The notes under the pieces were generated by a model that did no database searches, had not been told where the DNA came from, and saw only the letters and a list, made by a program, of their open reading frames with translations. DNA of 64,000 nucleotides. Origin: Rhodospirillales bacterium (GTDB lineage: Bacteria; Pseudomonadota; Alphaproteobacteria; Rhodospirillales; Shumkoniaceae). The stretch covers positions 1-64,000 of the forward strand of contig JACZKS010000067.1 in assembly GCA_014859895.1 (NCBI GenBank). The letters run 5' to 3'. How positions within the stretch are numbered: the first letter of the stretch is position 1; the number at the start of each line of letters is the position of its first letter. Shown here piece after piece: positions 24,917 to 33,273 of the stretch. The position numbers were made by a program, and so were the translations under genes.

Positions 24917-26068
24917 TCAGCCTTCCAGCTTCGGCACCTCGACCCAGCGCTTTTCTTCCCAGCTCTTGAAGGCCAGCTCGACGGTCTGCAGGCCCTTGGC
25001 CCCTTCAAGCAGGCCGTGCGGGAAGGGTGCGCCGTCGTACAGGTGACGGATGAACATCTCCCACTCGATCTTGAAGGCGTTCTGGGGTGGCAACACGGTC
25101 GGCATCTTCTGCCAGTCCTTGAAGTAGTCGGTAGGCACCGAGGTATCGGGGTTCCATACCGGGCGCGGCGTGTTGACCCGCTCCTGCGTCCAGCAGTCGG
25201 CCAGACCGGCAACCGCCGAGCCATGGGTGCCGTCGATCTTGAAGGTCACCAGGTCGTCGCGGCGCACCCTGACGTTCCAGTCGAAATTGATCTGCGCCAC
25301 GGCACCGCCTTCCAATTGCAGGATGGCGTAGGCCGCGTCGTCGCAATCGGCTTCGTAAGGATTGCCCTGCTCGTCCCAGCGCTTCTGGATGTGGTTGACC
25401 GGCATGCAGAACATGCCCGTCATGGGACCGAACACGTTGTCGACCACGTAGCGCCAGTGGGGCATCATGTCGAGCACGATGCCGCCGCCTTCCGCCTTGC
25501 GGTAGTTCCAGCTCGGCCGCTGGATCGGCTGCAGATCGCCCTCGAACACCCAGTAGCCGAAATCGATTCGACACGACAGAATGCGCCCGAAGAAACCGGC
25601 CTGGCGCAGCATTTTAAGCTTGAGCAGGCCGGGGAGGTAAAGTTTGTCCTGCACGACGCCATGCTTGATGCCGGCCTTCTTGGCCAGGTGGTAGATTTCC
25701 TGCGCATCCTCCAGGGTATCGGCAGTCGGCTTCTCGACGTAGACATGCTTGCCGGCGGTGATCGCCTTCTTGACCAGGGCGGCGCGCAGCTGGGTGCTGG
25801 CGGCGTCGAAGAACAGCTCGTCCTTCTTGTCGGCCAGCGCGGCGTCGAGGTCGGTGGTCCAGCGTTCCACGCCGTGCGCCTTGGCCAGGCGGCTTACCTT
25901 GTCGGCGTTGCGGCCGACCAGGATGGGGTCGAGCACGACACGCGTACCGTCCTTCAGCACGACGCCCCCTTCCTTGTTGATCTCCAGCACCGAGCGGACC
26001 AGGTGCTGGTTGGTCCCCATGCGGCCCGTCACCCCGTTCATGATGATGCCAAGGCGCTTCTCAGCCAT
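24917..26068 (-). CDS. Gfo/Idh/MocA family oxidoreductase
   Basis: A 383-residue NAD(P)-dependent dehydrogenase. The Rossmann part reads LGIIMNGVTGRMGTNQH (about 6-22); the family signature is KHVYVEKPTAD, where Lys of EKP is catalytic. The C-terminal half-barrel includes GGGIVLDMMPHWRYVVD with the likely catalytic His. Substrates in this family are sugars, inositols and their acids. It lies between two isomerase genes and the SDR, in one direction. AAGGAAGGATTTGAATC precedes the start, and a perfect palindrome lies about 120 bases upstream. Confidence 0.9.
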   Translation of the reverse strand: MAEKRLGIIMNGVTGRMGTNQHLVRSVLEINKEGGVVLKDGTRVVLDPILVGRNADKVSRLAKAHGVERWTTDLDAALADKKDELFFDAASTQLRAALVKKAITAGKHVYVEKPTADTLEDAQEIYHLAKKAGIKHGVVQDKLYLPGLLKLKMLRQAGFFGRILSCRIDFGYWVFEGDLQPIQRPSWNYRKAEGGGIVLDMMPHWRYVVDNVFGPMTGMFCMPVNHIQKRWDEQGNPYEADCDDAAYAILQLEGGAVAQINFDWNVRVRRDDLVTFKIDGTHGSAVAGLADCWTQERVNTPRPVWNPDTSVPTDYFKDWQKMPTVLPPQNAFKIEWEMFIRHLYDGAPFPHGLLEGAKGLQTVELAFKSWEEKRWVEVPKLEG

Positions 26069-26184
26069 GATTCAAATCCTTCCTTGTCGCCCATTCGCCG
26101 GGGCAGCGCCCCTTGCACGCCCCGCACTCCACCGGCCGGCCGTCGAGCCCGCCTGCGTTCCAGATAACCGTCCGCCGAGCCTTT

Positions 26185-26216
26185 GTCAACCATTTGGTTG
26201 ACTGCGCTGGTTGACC
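26185..26216. promoter_or_regulatory. Candidate operator palindrome upstream of the Gfo/Idh/MocA gene
   Basis: GTCAACCA-TT-TGGTTGAC (26185-26202) is an 8-bp perfect inverted repeat. A further half-site, TGGTTGACC, follows at 26208-26216. The ACCA-N2-TGGT core recurs upstream of tctC at 30285-30294. Confidence 0.6.
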
Positions 26217-26226
26217 GCGCCGCCGT

Positions 26227-27057
26227 CTACTTCAACGTTTCGAGGATGCCCCGGATGTAGCCGACGGCCAGCGCCGCCGTGGTCGGGCCGTCCGGCTCGT
26301 AGATGAAGGGCTCGACCGCCGCCACGCCACCGTATTTCATCCGCTTGAGGGCCGAGAGGATGGGCGCAAAGGCATCCGTACCCTGGCCCGGCGCCCGCCG
26401 GTTGGTGTCGTTAAGCTGGATGTGGGCGATCTTGCCGGTGGGCAGCCACTTGCGGATAAGATCGGCGACCGGCACGGTTTCGGTCAGTCCGGCGGCGCTG
26501 GTGTCGATCATGGTGCGGAAAGCCGGACTGCCGATTTCGTCGACGAGGCGCACCGCCTCGGTCACCGTATTGACGAAGTTGGTTTCGTGGCGGGCCAGCG
26601 GCTCGATGCAGTAGACGACGCCGGCCCTCTCGGCGGCGCGGGCCGCCGCCGCAAGCGTCTCGACGGCGCGCCCGCGAACCGCCACCGCATCGTCATCCTC
26701 GGCAATGGAGCGCTGCTTGGGTGAGCCATGCACGAGTACGCTGCCGCCCAGATCGGCGCACAGGCCGACCAGACGCTCGATGACGTCGATGGTCTTTTTC
26801 CGGATGGCCGCGTCGGCCGCGTTGATCGACAGCCCCTGCGGCGTGACCAGCAGCCAATGCAGCCCGGTGATGGCGATGCCGGCCTCGGTCGCCGCCCGTC
26901 GCAGTTCGGCCCGCCGGGCCGCCGTCAGCAGATGGGGATGATCGCCCAGCGTGAACGGCGCCACCTCCAGCCCCATGTAGCCAAGCTTGGCCGCCATGTC
27001 GCATTGGGCGGAGAAATCGAGTTCACGAATGACTTCGTTGCACAGGGCGATCCGCAT
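26227..27057 (-). CDS. Sugar phosphate isomerase/epimerase (TIM barrel), second family member
   Basis: A 276-residue xylose-isomerase-like TIM barrel. Metal-site candidates are VLVHGSP (His), YCIEPL (Glu), TMIDTSAAG (Asp), IAHIQLNDT (His) and VAAVEPF (Glu). It is not a close copy of the one at 23156-23989. It is last in the transporter direction, starting 31 bases after tctA, so it is probably transcribed with tctCBA and linked to use of the imported substrate. The start at 27057 has GAGGGAGGG upstream. Confidence 0.85.
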   Translation of the reverse strand: MRIALCNEVIRELDFSAQCDMAAKLGYMGLEVAPFTLGDHPHLLTAARRAELRRAATEAGIAITGLHWLLVTPQGLSINAADAAIRKKTIDVIERLVGLCADLGGSVLVHGSPKQRSIAEDDDAVAVRGRAVETLAAAARAAERAGVVYCIEPLARHETNFVNTVTEAVRLVDEIGSPAFRTMIDTSAAGLTETVPVADLIRKWLPTGKIAHIQLNDTNRRAPGQGTDAFAPILSALKRMKYGGVAAVEPFIYEPDGPTTAALAVGYIRGILETLK

Positions 27058-27087
27058 CGCACCCTCCCTCGTCGCCACCCTTGCCGG

Positions 27088-28626
27088 TCAGTTGCCTTCC
27101 CGGGAAGCGCGGCCCGGAAGCACGGCGCCCACCACCCGGCCGACCAGCCGCCGGAAGGCCGGAATGCTCATCAGAACCGAACTCAACGTTATCAGAAACA
27201 GCACGGCGCAGATCGGCCGCGTGAAGAAAGGCGTCAGATCGCCGTCGCTCAGCACCAGACCGCGCCTGAGACTCTTGTCCAGGATGTCGCCCAGGATGAT
27301 GCCAAGCACGAGAGGCGCCATCGGATACTTCATCTCGCGCAGGATATAGCCGCCGATACCGAAGGCGATCATCACGCCGACGTCGAAGGGGCGCTCGGCG
27401 ATGGCGTAGGAACCAATGACGCACAGCACGAAGACGATCGGCATCAGGCGCTCGCGCGGCACAGACAGCACCTTGAGCAGCGGCCTCGTCATTGACAGAC
27501 CGAAAACCAGCATGGCCAGCGTGGCGAAAAACACCATGGCCACCACCTGATAAACGAAATGCGGGTTCTCGATCATGATCATCGGGCCCGGCCGGACGCC
27601 GTGGATGAACATGGCAGCCAACAGCACGGCCGCCGGGGCGGACCCCGGAATGGCCAGTGTCAACACCGGGATGAGGGCGCCGGGCACGGCGGCGTTGTTG
27701 CCGCATTCGGCGGCCATCAACCCCTCGATCGAGCCCTTGCCGAACAGATGGCGCTCCTTGCTCTTGCGGCGTGCCGCCGCGTAGGACACCCAGGCGCCGA
27801 TATCCTCGCCAACCCCGGGAATGATGCCAACGCCGGTACCGATGATGCCGCTGCGGATAATGGTGCGCCAATAGCGGAACACCTCGCCCAGCTTCGGGAT
27901 GACGCTGTCGCGGGCCGCGTTGATGACCTCGGCGGCCGGATTGCGCATGACGGTCAGCACCTCGGCGAAACCGAAAGCGCCGACCATCGCCGGAATCAGG
28001 GCGAATCCGCCAAGCAACTCGGTCGTGCCGTAAGTGAAACGCTGGTAGGCGTGGATGCCTTCCTGGCCGACCATTGCCACGGTCAGCCCGAGGAAACCGG
28101 CGATCCAACCCTTGAGGGGATCGTCGAGCGCGGTCAGATGGCCGGAGATGACGATGCCAAAGATGGCCAGCCAGAAGAATTCGTAGGACTGGAACTTGAG
28201 CGCGTAGTTGCCCAGCAGCGGCGCCAGCGTGGCCAGAAAGAACATGCCGATGATGCTGCCCAGCACCGATCCCGAGGTGGCGATGCCCATCGCCTTGCCG
28301 GCCAGGCCCTGCCTGGCCAGTGGGTTGCCGTCAAGCGTGGTGGCAGCGTTGGCGGGGGTGCCGGGGATGTTGAGCAGGATGGCCGTGCGGCTGCCGCCGT
28401 AGATTGCGCCGACATACATGCAAATGAGAATGAGCACGGCCAAGTCGGGCGCCAGCTTGTATGTCAGCGTCGTCATCAAGGCGACGCCCATGGTTGCCGT
28501 CAGCCCGGGCAGCGCGCCGATGATGATGCCAAGCCCCGTCGACCACGCCACGTGGAAAAGCGCCGTCGGCGTCAGGAAATCGCCGATTGCCGTCAGGAAC
28601 GAGAGGAGGTTTTCGAGAAGGATCAC
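27088..28626 (-). CDS. tctA: Tripartite tricarboxylate transporter large permease TctA
   Basis: A 512-residue inner-membrane protein with about 12 hydrophobic segments. Family motifs visible are GIIIGALPGLTATMG near residue 30, YVGAIYGGSRTAILLNIPGTP (split here as YGGSRTAILLNIPGTPA) and GIIPGVGEDIGAW in the middle. It carries sodium- or proton-driven uptake of carboxylates delivered by TctC. The start is a GTG at 28626 that overlaps the tctB stop as GTGA. The frame is open to 29055 but that part is a shadow of tctB. Confidence 0.93.
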   Translation of the reverse strand: MILLENLLSFLTAIGDFLTPTALFHVAWSTGLGIIIGALPGLTATMGVALMTTLTYKLAPDLAVLILICMYVGAIYGGSRTAILLNIPGTPANAATTLDGNPLARQGLAGKAMGIATSGSVLGSIIGMFFLATLAPLLGNYALKFQSYEFFWLAIFGIVISGHLTALDDPLKGWIAGFLGLTVAMVGQEGIHAYQRFTYGTTELLGGFALIPAMVGAFGFAEVLTVMRNPAAEVINAARDSVIPKLGEVFRYWRTIIRSGIIGTGVGIIPGVGEDIGAWVSYAAARRKSKERHLFGKGSIEGLMAAECGNNAAVPGALIPVLTLAIPGSAPAAVLLAAMFIHGVRPGPMIMIENPHFVYQVVAMVFFATLAMLVFGLSMTRPLLKVLSVPRERLMPIVFVLCVIGSYAIAERPFDVGVMIAFGIGGYILREMKYPMAPLVLGIILGDILDKSLRRGLVLSDGDLTPFFTRPICAVLFLITLSSVLMSIPAFRRLVGRVVGAVLPGRASREGN

Positions 28627-29138
28627 GGCAACGTCACCAGGAAAAGGTTGGCAAAGACCCAGGTCACCACCCCCGCGACGAGGACCGCGATGACGGCCGC
28701 TAACGTCAGTCCGCGCACGCGCGTCCGCCGGTCGGCCCCGGGGTTCCACTCGAACAGGGCAATGAACAGGAATGTGAAAATGCCGGTCGCCAGCCAGTAG
28801 GGCATGTTGCCGATCATGAAGGCGGCATAGCCGATGCATAGCACCAGCGTGACGATCAGGCGCAGGTTGCCCGGCTGACGGAAGGTCCGGGCCGTATTCT
28901 CGCGGGTGATCCCCAGATGATGACCGCCTCGTCTGACCGAGCGGACGGTCAGGACGGCGCCGAGGATCAGAAGGATGACACCAAGCATCCCCGGTACCAG
29001 GCCCGGCACGCTTGACGGGTGCACACCCAACTGTTCGAGGCGCGGCATGCGCCATGCTTCTTCGATGAGTGTCAAACTGAAGACAAGCAGGACCAACCCC
29101 GTGATCAGGTCGGCCTTCGTTATGGTATCGGGTTTCAT
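28623..29138 (-). CDS. tctB: Tripartite tricarboxylate transporter small permease TctB
   Basis: A 171-residue membrane protein with four predicted segments (about 10-30, 45-65, 95-130 split in two, 145-168). It matches the TctB/DUF1468 layout in length and position between tctC and tctA. It ends in the GTGA overlap with tctA. A hairpin with a T-run lies in the 66 bases between it and tctC, which probably lowers permease expression relative to the binding protein. Confidence 0.88.
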   Translation of the reverse strand: MKPDTITKADLITGLVLLVFSLTLIEEAWRMPRLEQLGVHPSSVPGLVPGMLGVILLILGAVLTVRSVRRGGHHLGITRENTARTFRQPGNLRLIVTLVLCIGYAAFMIGNMPYWLATGIFTFLFIALFEWNPGADRRTRVRGLTLAAVIAVLVAGVVTWVFANLFLVTLP

Positions 29139-29152
29139 CGGTGCGTATCGCC

Positions 29153-29189
29153 AGATAAAAGGGGGCGGGCCCCCCGAAGGAGGCCCGCC
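29153..29189 (-). terminator. Partial terminator/attenuator between tctC and tctB
   Basis: On the minus strand GGCGGGCC (29189-29182), a 10-base loop and GGCCCGCC (29171-29164) are followed by CCCTTTTATC. It stands between tctC and tctB, so some transcripts would end after tctC. Confidence 0.7.
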
Positions 29190-29204
29190 GACTGAACTAC
29201 GGTC

Positions 29205-30215
29205 TTACGGCTTTTCGAAGCCGAGGTCGGCCGGATTGGTCTTGGCCTGGCCGCTGTTATGCAACCCCCACGCCGCAGCGCGGATGGCCGGCCACACCCT
29301 CTTGAGAGCGTCTTCGCCATAGTACGGGAAGACAACCTGTCCCTTGTCGCTGGCCCACTTCTTCAAGGCCGTCGACGTCTTGATGTTCTTTTCCCATACG
29401 TCGTTCATCTTGGCGACGACGTCGGCCGGCACGCCCTTGGGCGCCCAAATGCCGAAGTAGTAGGGGGTCGGATCGAGCTTCGGCAGCCACTTCTTGACCG
29501 ATTCGACCTTACCCGCGCCTTCAAGCTCCACGGCTTCCGCCGCCATGACGGCGATCGGGCGCAGTTTCTTGCCGCGGATCATTTCCATCTGCTCGGAGAG
29601 CAATTGCGGGGTGGAGACGGTCTCGCCGGCGACGGTCGAAATGACGGCCGGGTTGCCGCCGTCGTAGGCCACCGACTTGTAGGCGCCGCCTTCGACGTGG
29701 GCTTTGATGGCTTCGATCGTCGTATGACCGGCCGACGGAATGCCGGCAATCGCCACCGACAAATCGCTCGGCTTGGTCTTCATCCAGGTGACGAAGTCGC
29801 CAAAGTCCTTGATCGCCGAGCCCGGATTGACCGAGATCACGGTGGCGTTCATCGAGTCGAGATAGATATGCCAGTCCTTGACTTGGGTATTGAGCGAGCC
29901 GCGGACCGCGTAGGTGCCGAGATCGTGGATGGCGCCGGAGCCCCAGGTATAACCGTCCTTGGGAGCGTCGAGCACGGTCTGGGTGCCGATGGCACCGCCG
30001 CCGCCCGGCTGGTTCACGATCACCACCTTCTGGCCAAGCCCCGCCTCGAGGTCTCCCGCGATGGCGCGAATCGCCTGGTCCGTCGAGCCACCGGCTCCCC
30101 ACGGAACGATGATGCGAATCGGTTTGTCCGGCTTCCATTCCGCCGAGGCGGGTGCCCCGATGGCCAACGTTGCTCCAGCCGCAAGTGCGGCCAACAGGCC
30201 GAGTTTCTTCATCAT
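29205..30215 (-). CDS. tctC: Tripartite tricarboxylate transporter substrate-binding protein TctC
   Basis: A 336-residue exported binding protein: signal peptide (about 1-26, cleavage near ASAEW), then the family opening KPIRIIVPWGAGGSTDQ, VVIVNQPGGGGAIGT, and the carboxylate-binding beta-strand loops around GYTWGSG. Bug/TctC proteins capture carboxylates or related compounds in the periplasm. The start is MMKK at 30215 with GGAGGGAGGTTGC upstream. A palindromic site and a hairpin lie in the promoter region. Confidence 0.92.
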   Translation of the reverse strand: MMKKLGLLAALAAGATLAIGAPASAEWKPDKPIRIIVPWGAGGSTDQAIRAIAGDLEAGLGQKVVIVNQPGGGGAIGTQTVLDAPKDGYTWGSGAIHDLGTYAVRGSLNTQVKDWHIYLDSMNATVISVNPGSAIKDFGDFVTWMKTKPSDLSVAIAGIPSAGHTTIEAIKAHVEGGAYKSVAYDGGNPAVISTVAGETVSTPQLLSEQMEMIRGKKLRPIAVMAAEAVELEGAGKVESVKKWLPKLDPTPYYFGIWAPKGVPADVVAKMNDVWEKNIKTSTALKKWASDKGQVVFPYYGEDALKRVWPAIRAAAWGLHNSGQAKTNPADLGFEKP

Positions 30216-30280
30216 GCAACCTCCCTCCAAAAAAGGGGCCCACGCTGAACGCGCGGGTCGTTTCGCCCGTCAGGGCACAA

Positions 30281-30298
30281 ATCAACCACGTGGTCAAA
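30281..30298. promoter_or_regulatory. Candidate operator upstream of tctC
   Basis: ATCAACCACGTGGTCAAA carries a 10-bp perfect palindrome ACCACGTGGT (30285-30294). Its TCAACCA left half matches the palindrome at 26185. It lies about 70 bases before the tctC start. Confidence 0.5.
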
Positions 30299-30313
30299 AT
30301 GACCGAATTGGTA

Positions 30314-30343
30314 GGGCCGGTCAAGGTGAAGAGGGACCGGCCC
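30314..30343 (-). terminator. Hairpin after the ABC ATPase gene
   Basis: GGGCCGGTC (30314-30322) and GACCGGCCC (30335-30343) form a perfect 9-bp stem with a 12-base loop. There is no clear T-run on either strand. It may end the ATPase transcript before tctC. Confidence 0.45.
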
Positions 30344-30376
30344 CTGCTGGCCCGCCGGCAACCGGCCAGGCGGACG

Positions 30377-31150
30377 TCACAGGGTGCTGGCCAGGAACTG
30401 CCGGCAACGCTCGGAGGTGGGGTTGCCGAAGACCTGCGATGGCGGCCCGATCTCCTCGACCTTGCCCTGATGCAGGAAGACGATCTGGTCGGACACCTCG
30501 CGGGCAAAGCCCATCTCGTGGGTGACCATGATCATGGTGCGGCCTTCCAGGGCCAAGTCGCGGATGACCTTCAGCACCTCGCCCACCAGTTCGGGGTCGA
30601 GCGCCGAGGTCGCCTCGTCGAAGAGAATTAGCTTGGGCTCCATGGCCAGCGTGCGGGCGATGGCGCAGCGCTGCTGCTGGCCGCCCGAAAGCTGCGAGGG
30701 ATAGTGGTTGTGCTTGTCCGCGATGCCGACCTTCTCGAGCAAGGCCTCGGCCCGCTCGACGGCCGTCTTGCGCGGCAGCTTGAGCACGTGGATCGGTGCC
30801 TCGATAATGTTCTGCACGACCGTCATGTGGGACCACAGGTTGAAGCTCTGGAAGACCATGCCGACCCGGGAGCGGATGCGGTCGACCTGCTTGTGGCTGG
30901 CCGGCACCGATCGGCCGTCGGGCAGGCGGCGCATTTCAATCAGTTCCCCCGCCACCTCGACATGGCCGCTGTCAGGGATCTCCAGCAGGTTGATGCAGCG
31001 CAGGAAGGTGCTCTTGCCCGATCCGCTCGACCCGATGATGGAAATGACGTCGTGCTCGTTGGCGGTCAGGCTGATGCCCTTCAAGACCTCCAGGTCGCCG
31101 AAGCGCTTGTGGATGTCCTTGACGACCAGGGCCGGGGTCTTTTCTGCCAC
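30377..31150 (-). CDS. Polar amino acid-type ABC transporter ATP-binding protein (orphan)
   Basis: A 257-residue ATPase of the HisP/GlnQ group. Walker A GSSGSGKST (about 41-49), Q-loop in VFQSFNLWSHM, signature LSGGQQQR, Walker B LILFDEATSALD and the switch His in MVTHEMGFA. It includes the HisP-type insertion between Walker A and the Q-loop. No permease or binding protein of this class is nearby, so its partners must be elsewhere. The start is GTG 31150 with AAGGA upstream, where the sequence VAEKTPALVVKDI begins; the open frame runs on to 31201. Confidence 0.9.
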   Translation of the reverse strand: MAEKTPALVVKDIHKRFGDLEVLKGISLTANEHDVISIIGSSGSGKSTFLRCINLLEIPDSGHVEVAGELIEMRRLPDGRSVPASHKQVDRIRSRVGMVFQSFNLWSHMTVVQNIIEAPIHVLKLPRKTAVERAEALLEKVGIADKHNHYPSQLSGGQQQRCAIARTLAMEPKLILFDEATSALDPELVGEVLKVIRDLALEGRTMIMVTHEMGFAREVSDQIVFLHQGKVEEIGPPSQVFGNPTSERCRQFLASTL

Positions 31151-31317
31151 GTTTCTCGGTCCTTTCGCGCTTTGCCCGCCGGGCGAGCCCGGGACACCCA
31201 TTCTGCGGTTTCGCCCCCGGGGCCGTCAATGCGCGGTGCCACCCGTCACCGCCCCCACCAACTAAGAACCGTTCTCACCGGTGGACTTGGCGGCACGCGC
31301 GCCCTATACTCTTCCTC

Positions 31318-31863
31318 ATGTACGCCGACAACACGCTGACCCCGAAGGAAGCCATCCGCCTGTGCGCCCTGGGCACGCTGGCCGGCGGCCCCCTGCGCTA
31401 TTCGGCGCTGGCCAATTCCATTCGCCAGTTTGTCGGCCACACGCTGGGGCCATCGCTCGACCTGATGGGCACGTCGGTCGAGCTGTTGAAATACGAGGGC
31501 CTGATCGAGGCCGTCGACGGCGAGGGCATGGCCGACGACGCCGATCTGCGCGTCACCGAAGCCGGCCGGCGCGAATTGCGTACCCTGCTGACCACTCGCC
31601 TACGCATGGGCGCCGCCGAGCTCAACAAACTGGTCGTGGCGCTCAAGTTCCGCTTCCTGCACCTACTGGAAGACGACGACCGGCGGGCCCAGGCCGATCA
31701 CCTGATCGAGGTGTGCGAGAACGAACTGGCCCGCCTCGACGCCCTGCGCCAACACTATGGCGAAGCCCCCGGCTTCCTGCTTGTCTGGCTCGATCACGAC
31801 CTCGAGCAGACCGAGAAGCGGCTGGCTTGGCTCAAGGATTTCCACGCCTCCCTCGGCGGCTGA
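31318..31863 (+). CDS. PadR-like winged-helix transcriptional regulator
   Basis: A 181-residue protein. The N-terminal 80 residues look like a winged helix of the PadR type: LCALGTLAGGPLRYSALANSI, then SVELLKYEGLIEAV and DLRVTEAGRREL (shown in pieces). The C-terminal part (about 95-180) is helical with heptad-like Leu spacing, like the PadR dimerisation arm. The ligand and targets are unknown. It diverges from the ABC ATPase gene and no strong ribosome-binding site is visible, so the mRNA may be leaderless. Confidence 0.65.
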   Translation: MYADNTLTPKEAIRLCALGTLAGGPLRYSALANSIRQFVGHTLGPSLDLMGTSVELLKYEGLIEAVDGEGMADDADLRVTEAGRRELRTLLTTRLRMGAAELNKLVVALKFRFLHLLEDDDRRAQADHLIEVCENELARLDALRQHYGEAPGFLLVWLDHDLEQTEKRLAWLKDFHASLGG

Positions 31864-31998
31864 AACCCAACGGCCGCTCTCCCGATTGTTGATGCGACAG
31901 CCTGCGAAACGGCGCCATCTCCAGAACTGCGCCGCTGCGATTTCGCGGCTTGTGTTCCACGCCCATTCTTTCTCCAGCCCCCCCAATTGGGAGACGTT

Positions 31999-32787
31999 AT
32001 GAAGAAGAAGTTGAAACTGGGCATCGTCGGATGCGGTTTCCTGGGCAATGTCATCGTGGAAGCGTGGCGCAATGGCCTGCTGGCGGAATACGAATTTGTC
32101 GGCTGCATGAGCCGTTCCCCAGAATCCACCCAGGCATTGGCGGAAAAGGCAGGATGCGCGACGTGCGGCAACCTCGAAGAGTTGCTGGCATTGATGCCGG
32201 ATTACGTGCTGGAAACCGCCTCGCCGACCGCGATGAAGGACATCGCGGAAAAAGTACTGCGAAGCGGCGCCAGTCTGGTGACTCTATCCATAGGCGCGTT
32301 TGCCGATGCCGATTTTTACGAGAGAACCATACAGACGGCGCGCGAAACAGGGACCCGGGTCCATCTGGCATCCGGCGCCATCGGCGGTTTCGATGTCCTG
32401 CGCACCGCTGCGCTGATGGGCGGCATTCAATCCGGCATCACCACCGAAAAGGGGCCGGCGTCGCTGAAAGGCACGCCCATTTTTCAGGAAAGCCTGTTGA
32501 CGGATATCGATAAGACCCAGGTGTTTTCCGGCAGCGCCAAAGAGGCCATAGCGCTATTCCCCACCAAGGTGAACGTGGCCGTGGGCACCGCACTGGCGAC
32601 CGCAGGCCCGGACAACACCCGCGTCACCATCCGCAGCGTGCCGGGTTTCCAAGGTGACGATCACCGGATCGAGGTGGTGGGCGAAGACGTCCACGTCGAG
32701 ATGAAATTCTATTCCAGGACCAGCGCCATTGCCGGGTGGAGCGTCGTGGCACTATTGCGCAACCTGGTTTCGCCTATCGCATTCTAA
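31999..32787 (+). CDS. L-aspartate dehydrogenase-like oxidoreductase
   Basis: A 262-residue NAD(P) enzyme. The Rossmann motif is LGIVGCGFLGNVI (about 6-18). HLASGAIGGFDVLRTA and FPTKVNVAVGTALA match aspartate dehydrogenase (NadX family), including the conserved Gly-Ala-Ile-Gly-Gly-Asp/Phe stretch and the Lys-Asn of FPxxxNVA. It would convert L-aspartate to iminoaspartate or oxaloacetate, or the reverse. It stands alone. Codon use is slightly less GC-biased than its neighbours. The start at 31999 has GGGAGA upstream; an extension starting at TTG 31987 is unlikely. Confidence 0.85.
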   Translation: MKKKLKLGIVGCGFLGNVIVEAWRNGLLAEYEFVGCMSRSPESTQALAEKAGCATCGNLEELLALMPDYVLETASPTAMKDIAEKVLRSGASLVTLSIGAFADADFYERTIQTARETGTRVHLASGAIGGFDVLRTAALMGGIQSGITTEKGPASLKGTPIFQESLLTDIDKTQVFSGSAKEAIALFPTKVNVAVGTALATAGPDNTRVTIRSVPGFQGDDHRIEVVGEDVHVEMKFYSRTSAIAGWSVVALLRNLVSPIAF

Positions 32788-32835
32788 AGAATGGGCATGA
32801 CGAGATTTCCCGCCGGCTGACTTGCCGCCGAGCTT

Positions 32836-33261
32836 TCAGCCACCGGCGGCCAGTTCCAGACTTTCGATCAAGGCCTCGGCTTCGGGCGTTGCCGGCTCCT
32901 TCATCCGTTCGCCGATGACCCGATCGAGTGCCTCGACATGGCGCAACACGACGGCTACTCCGGCGTCATCCATGGTGTCCCGGCGTTTCTCGATGAACCG
33001 GCACAGTCGATTGCCGATGGTTGTGACCAGCGGGTAGCCGAAGGTGGCGCCCTGGCCCTTCATGTCGTGGCTGATTTGAAATAGGCGATCGAGGTGCGAG
33101 GTCCGCCCCGCCGGATCGGCCGCCAGGCTGGCGGCGGCAACCTTGAGGCGGGCAAGGTCGGCTTCCGCCGCCGCCAGATACTGCCCGGTCAGCCCGGCGA
33201 TCACCGCCTCGGCCCGGGCGATCGCCTGGCGCTCCTCGTTCGACAGCGGCCGTTCCGCCAT
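32836..33261 (-). CDS. Hpt domain phosphotransfer protein
   Basis: A 141-residue helical protein. The Hpt signature is FQISHDMKGQGATFGYP, with the phospho-accepting His in SHDMKG at about residue 64, followed by a helix ending LCRFIEKR. It can relay phosphate between kinases and response regulators. There is no kinase beside it. It is last in a RidA/DUF1489/DapA-like operon, starting 12 bases after the preceding stop and with GCGGAGGAGAACC upstream. Confidence 0.8.
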   Translation of the reverse strand: MAERPLSNEERQAIARAEAVIAGLTGQYLAAAEADLARLKVAAASLAADPAGRTSHLDRLFQISHDMKGQGATFGYPLVTTIGNRLCRFIEKRRDTMDDAGVAVVLRHVEALDRVIGERMKEPATPEAEALIESLELAAGG

Positions 33262-33273
33262 GGTTCTCCTCCG

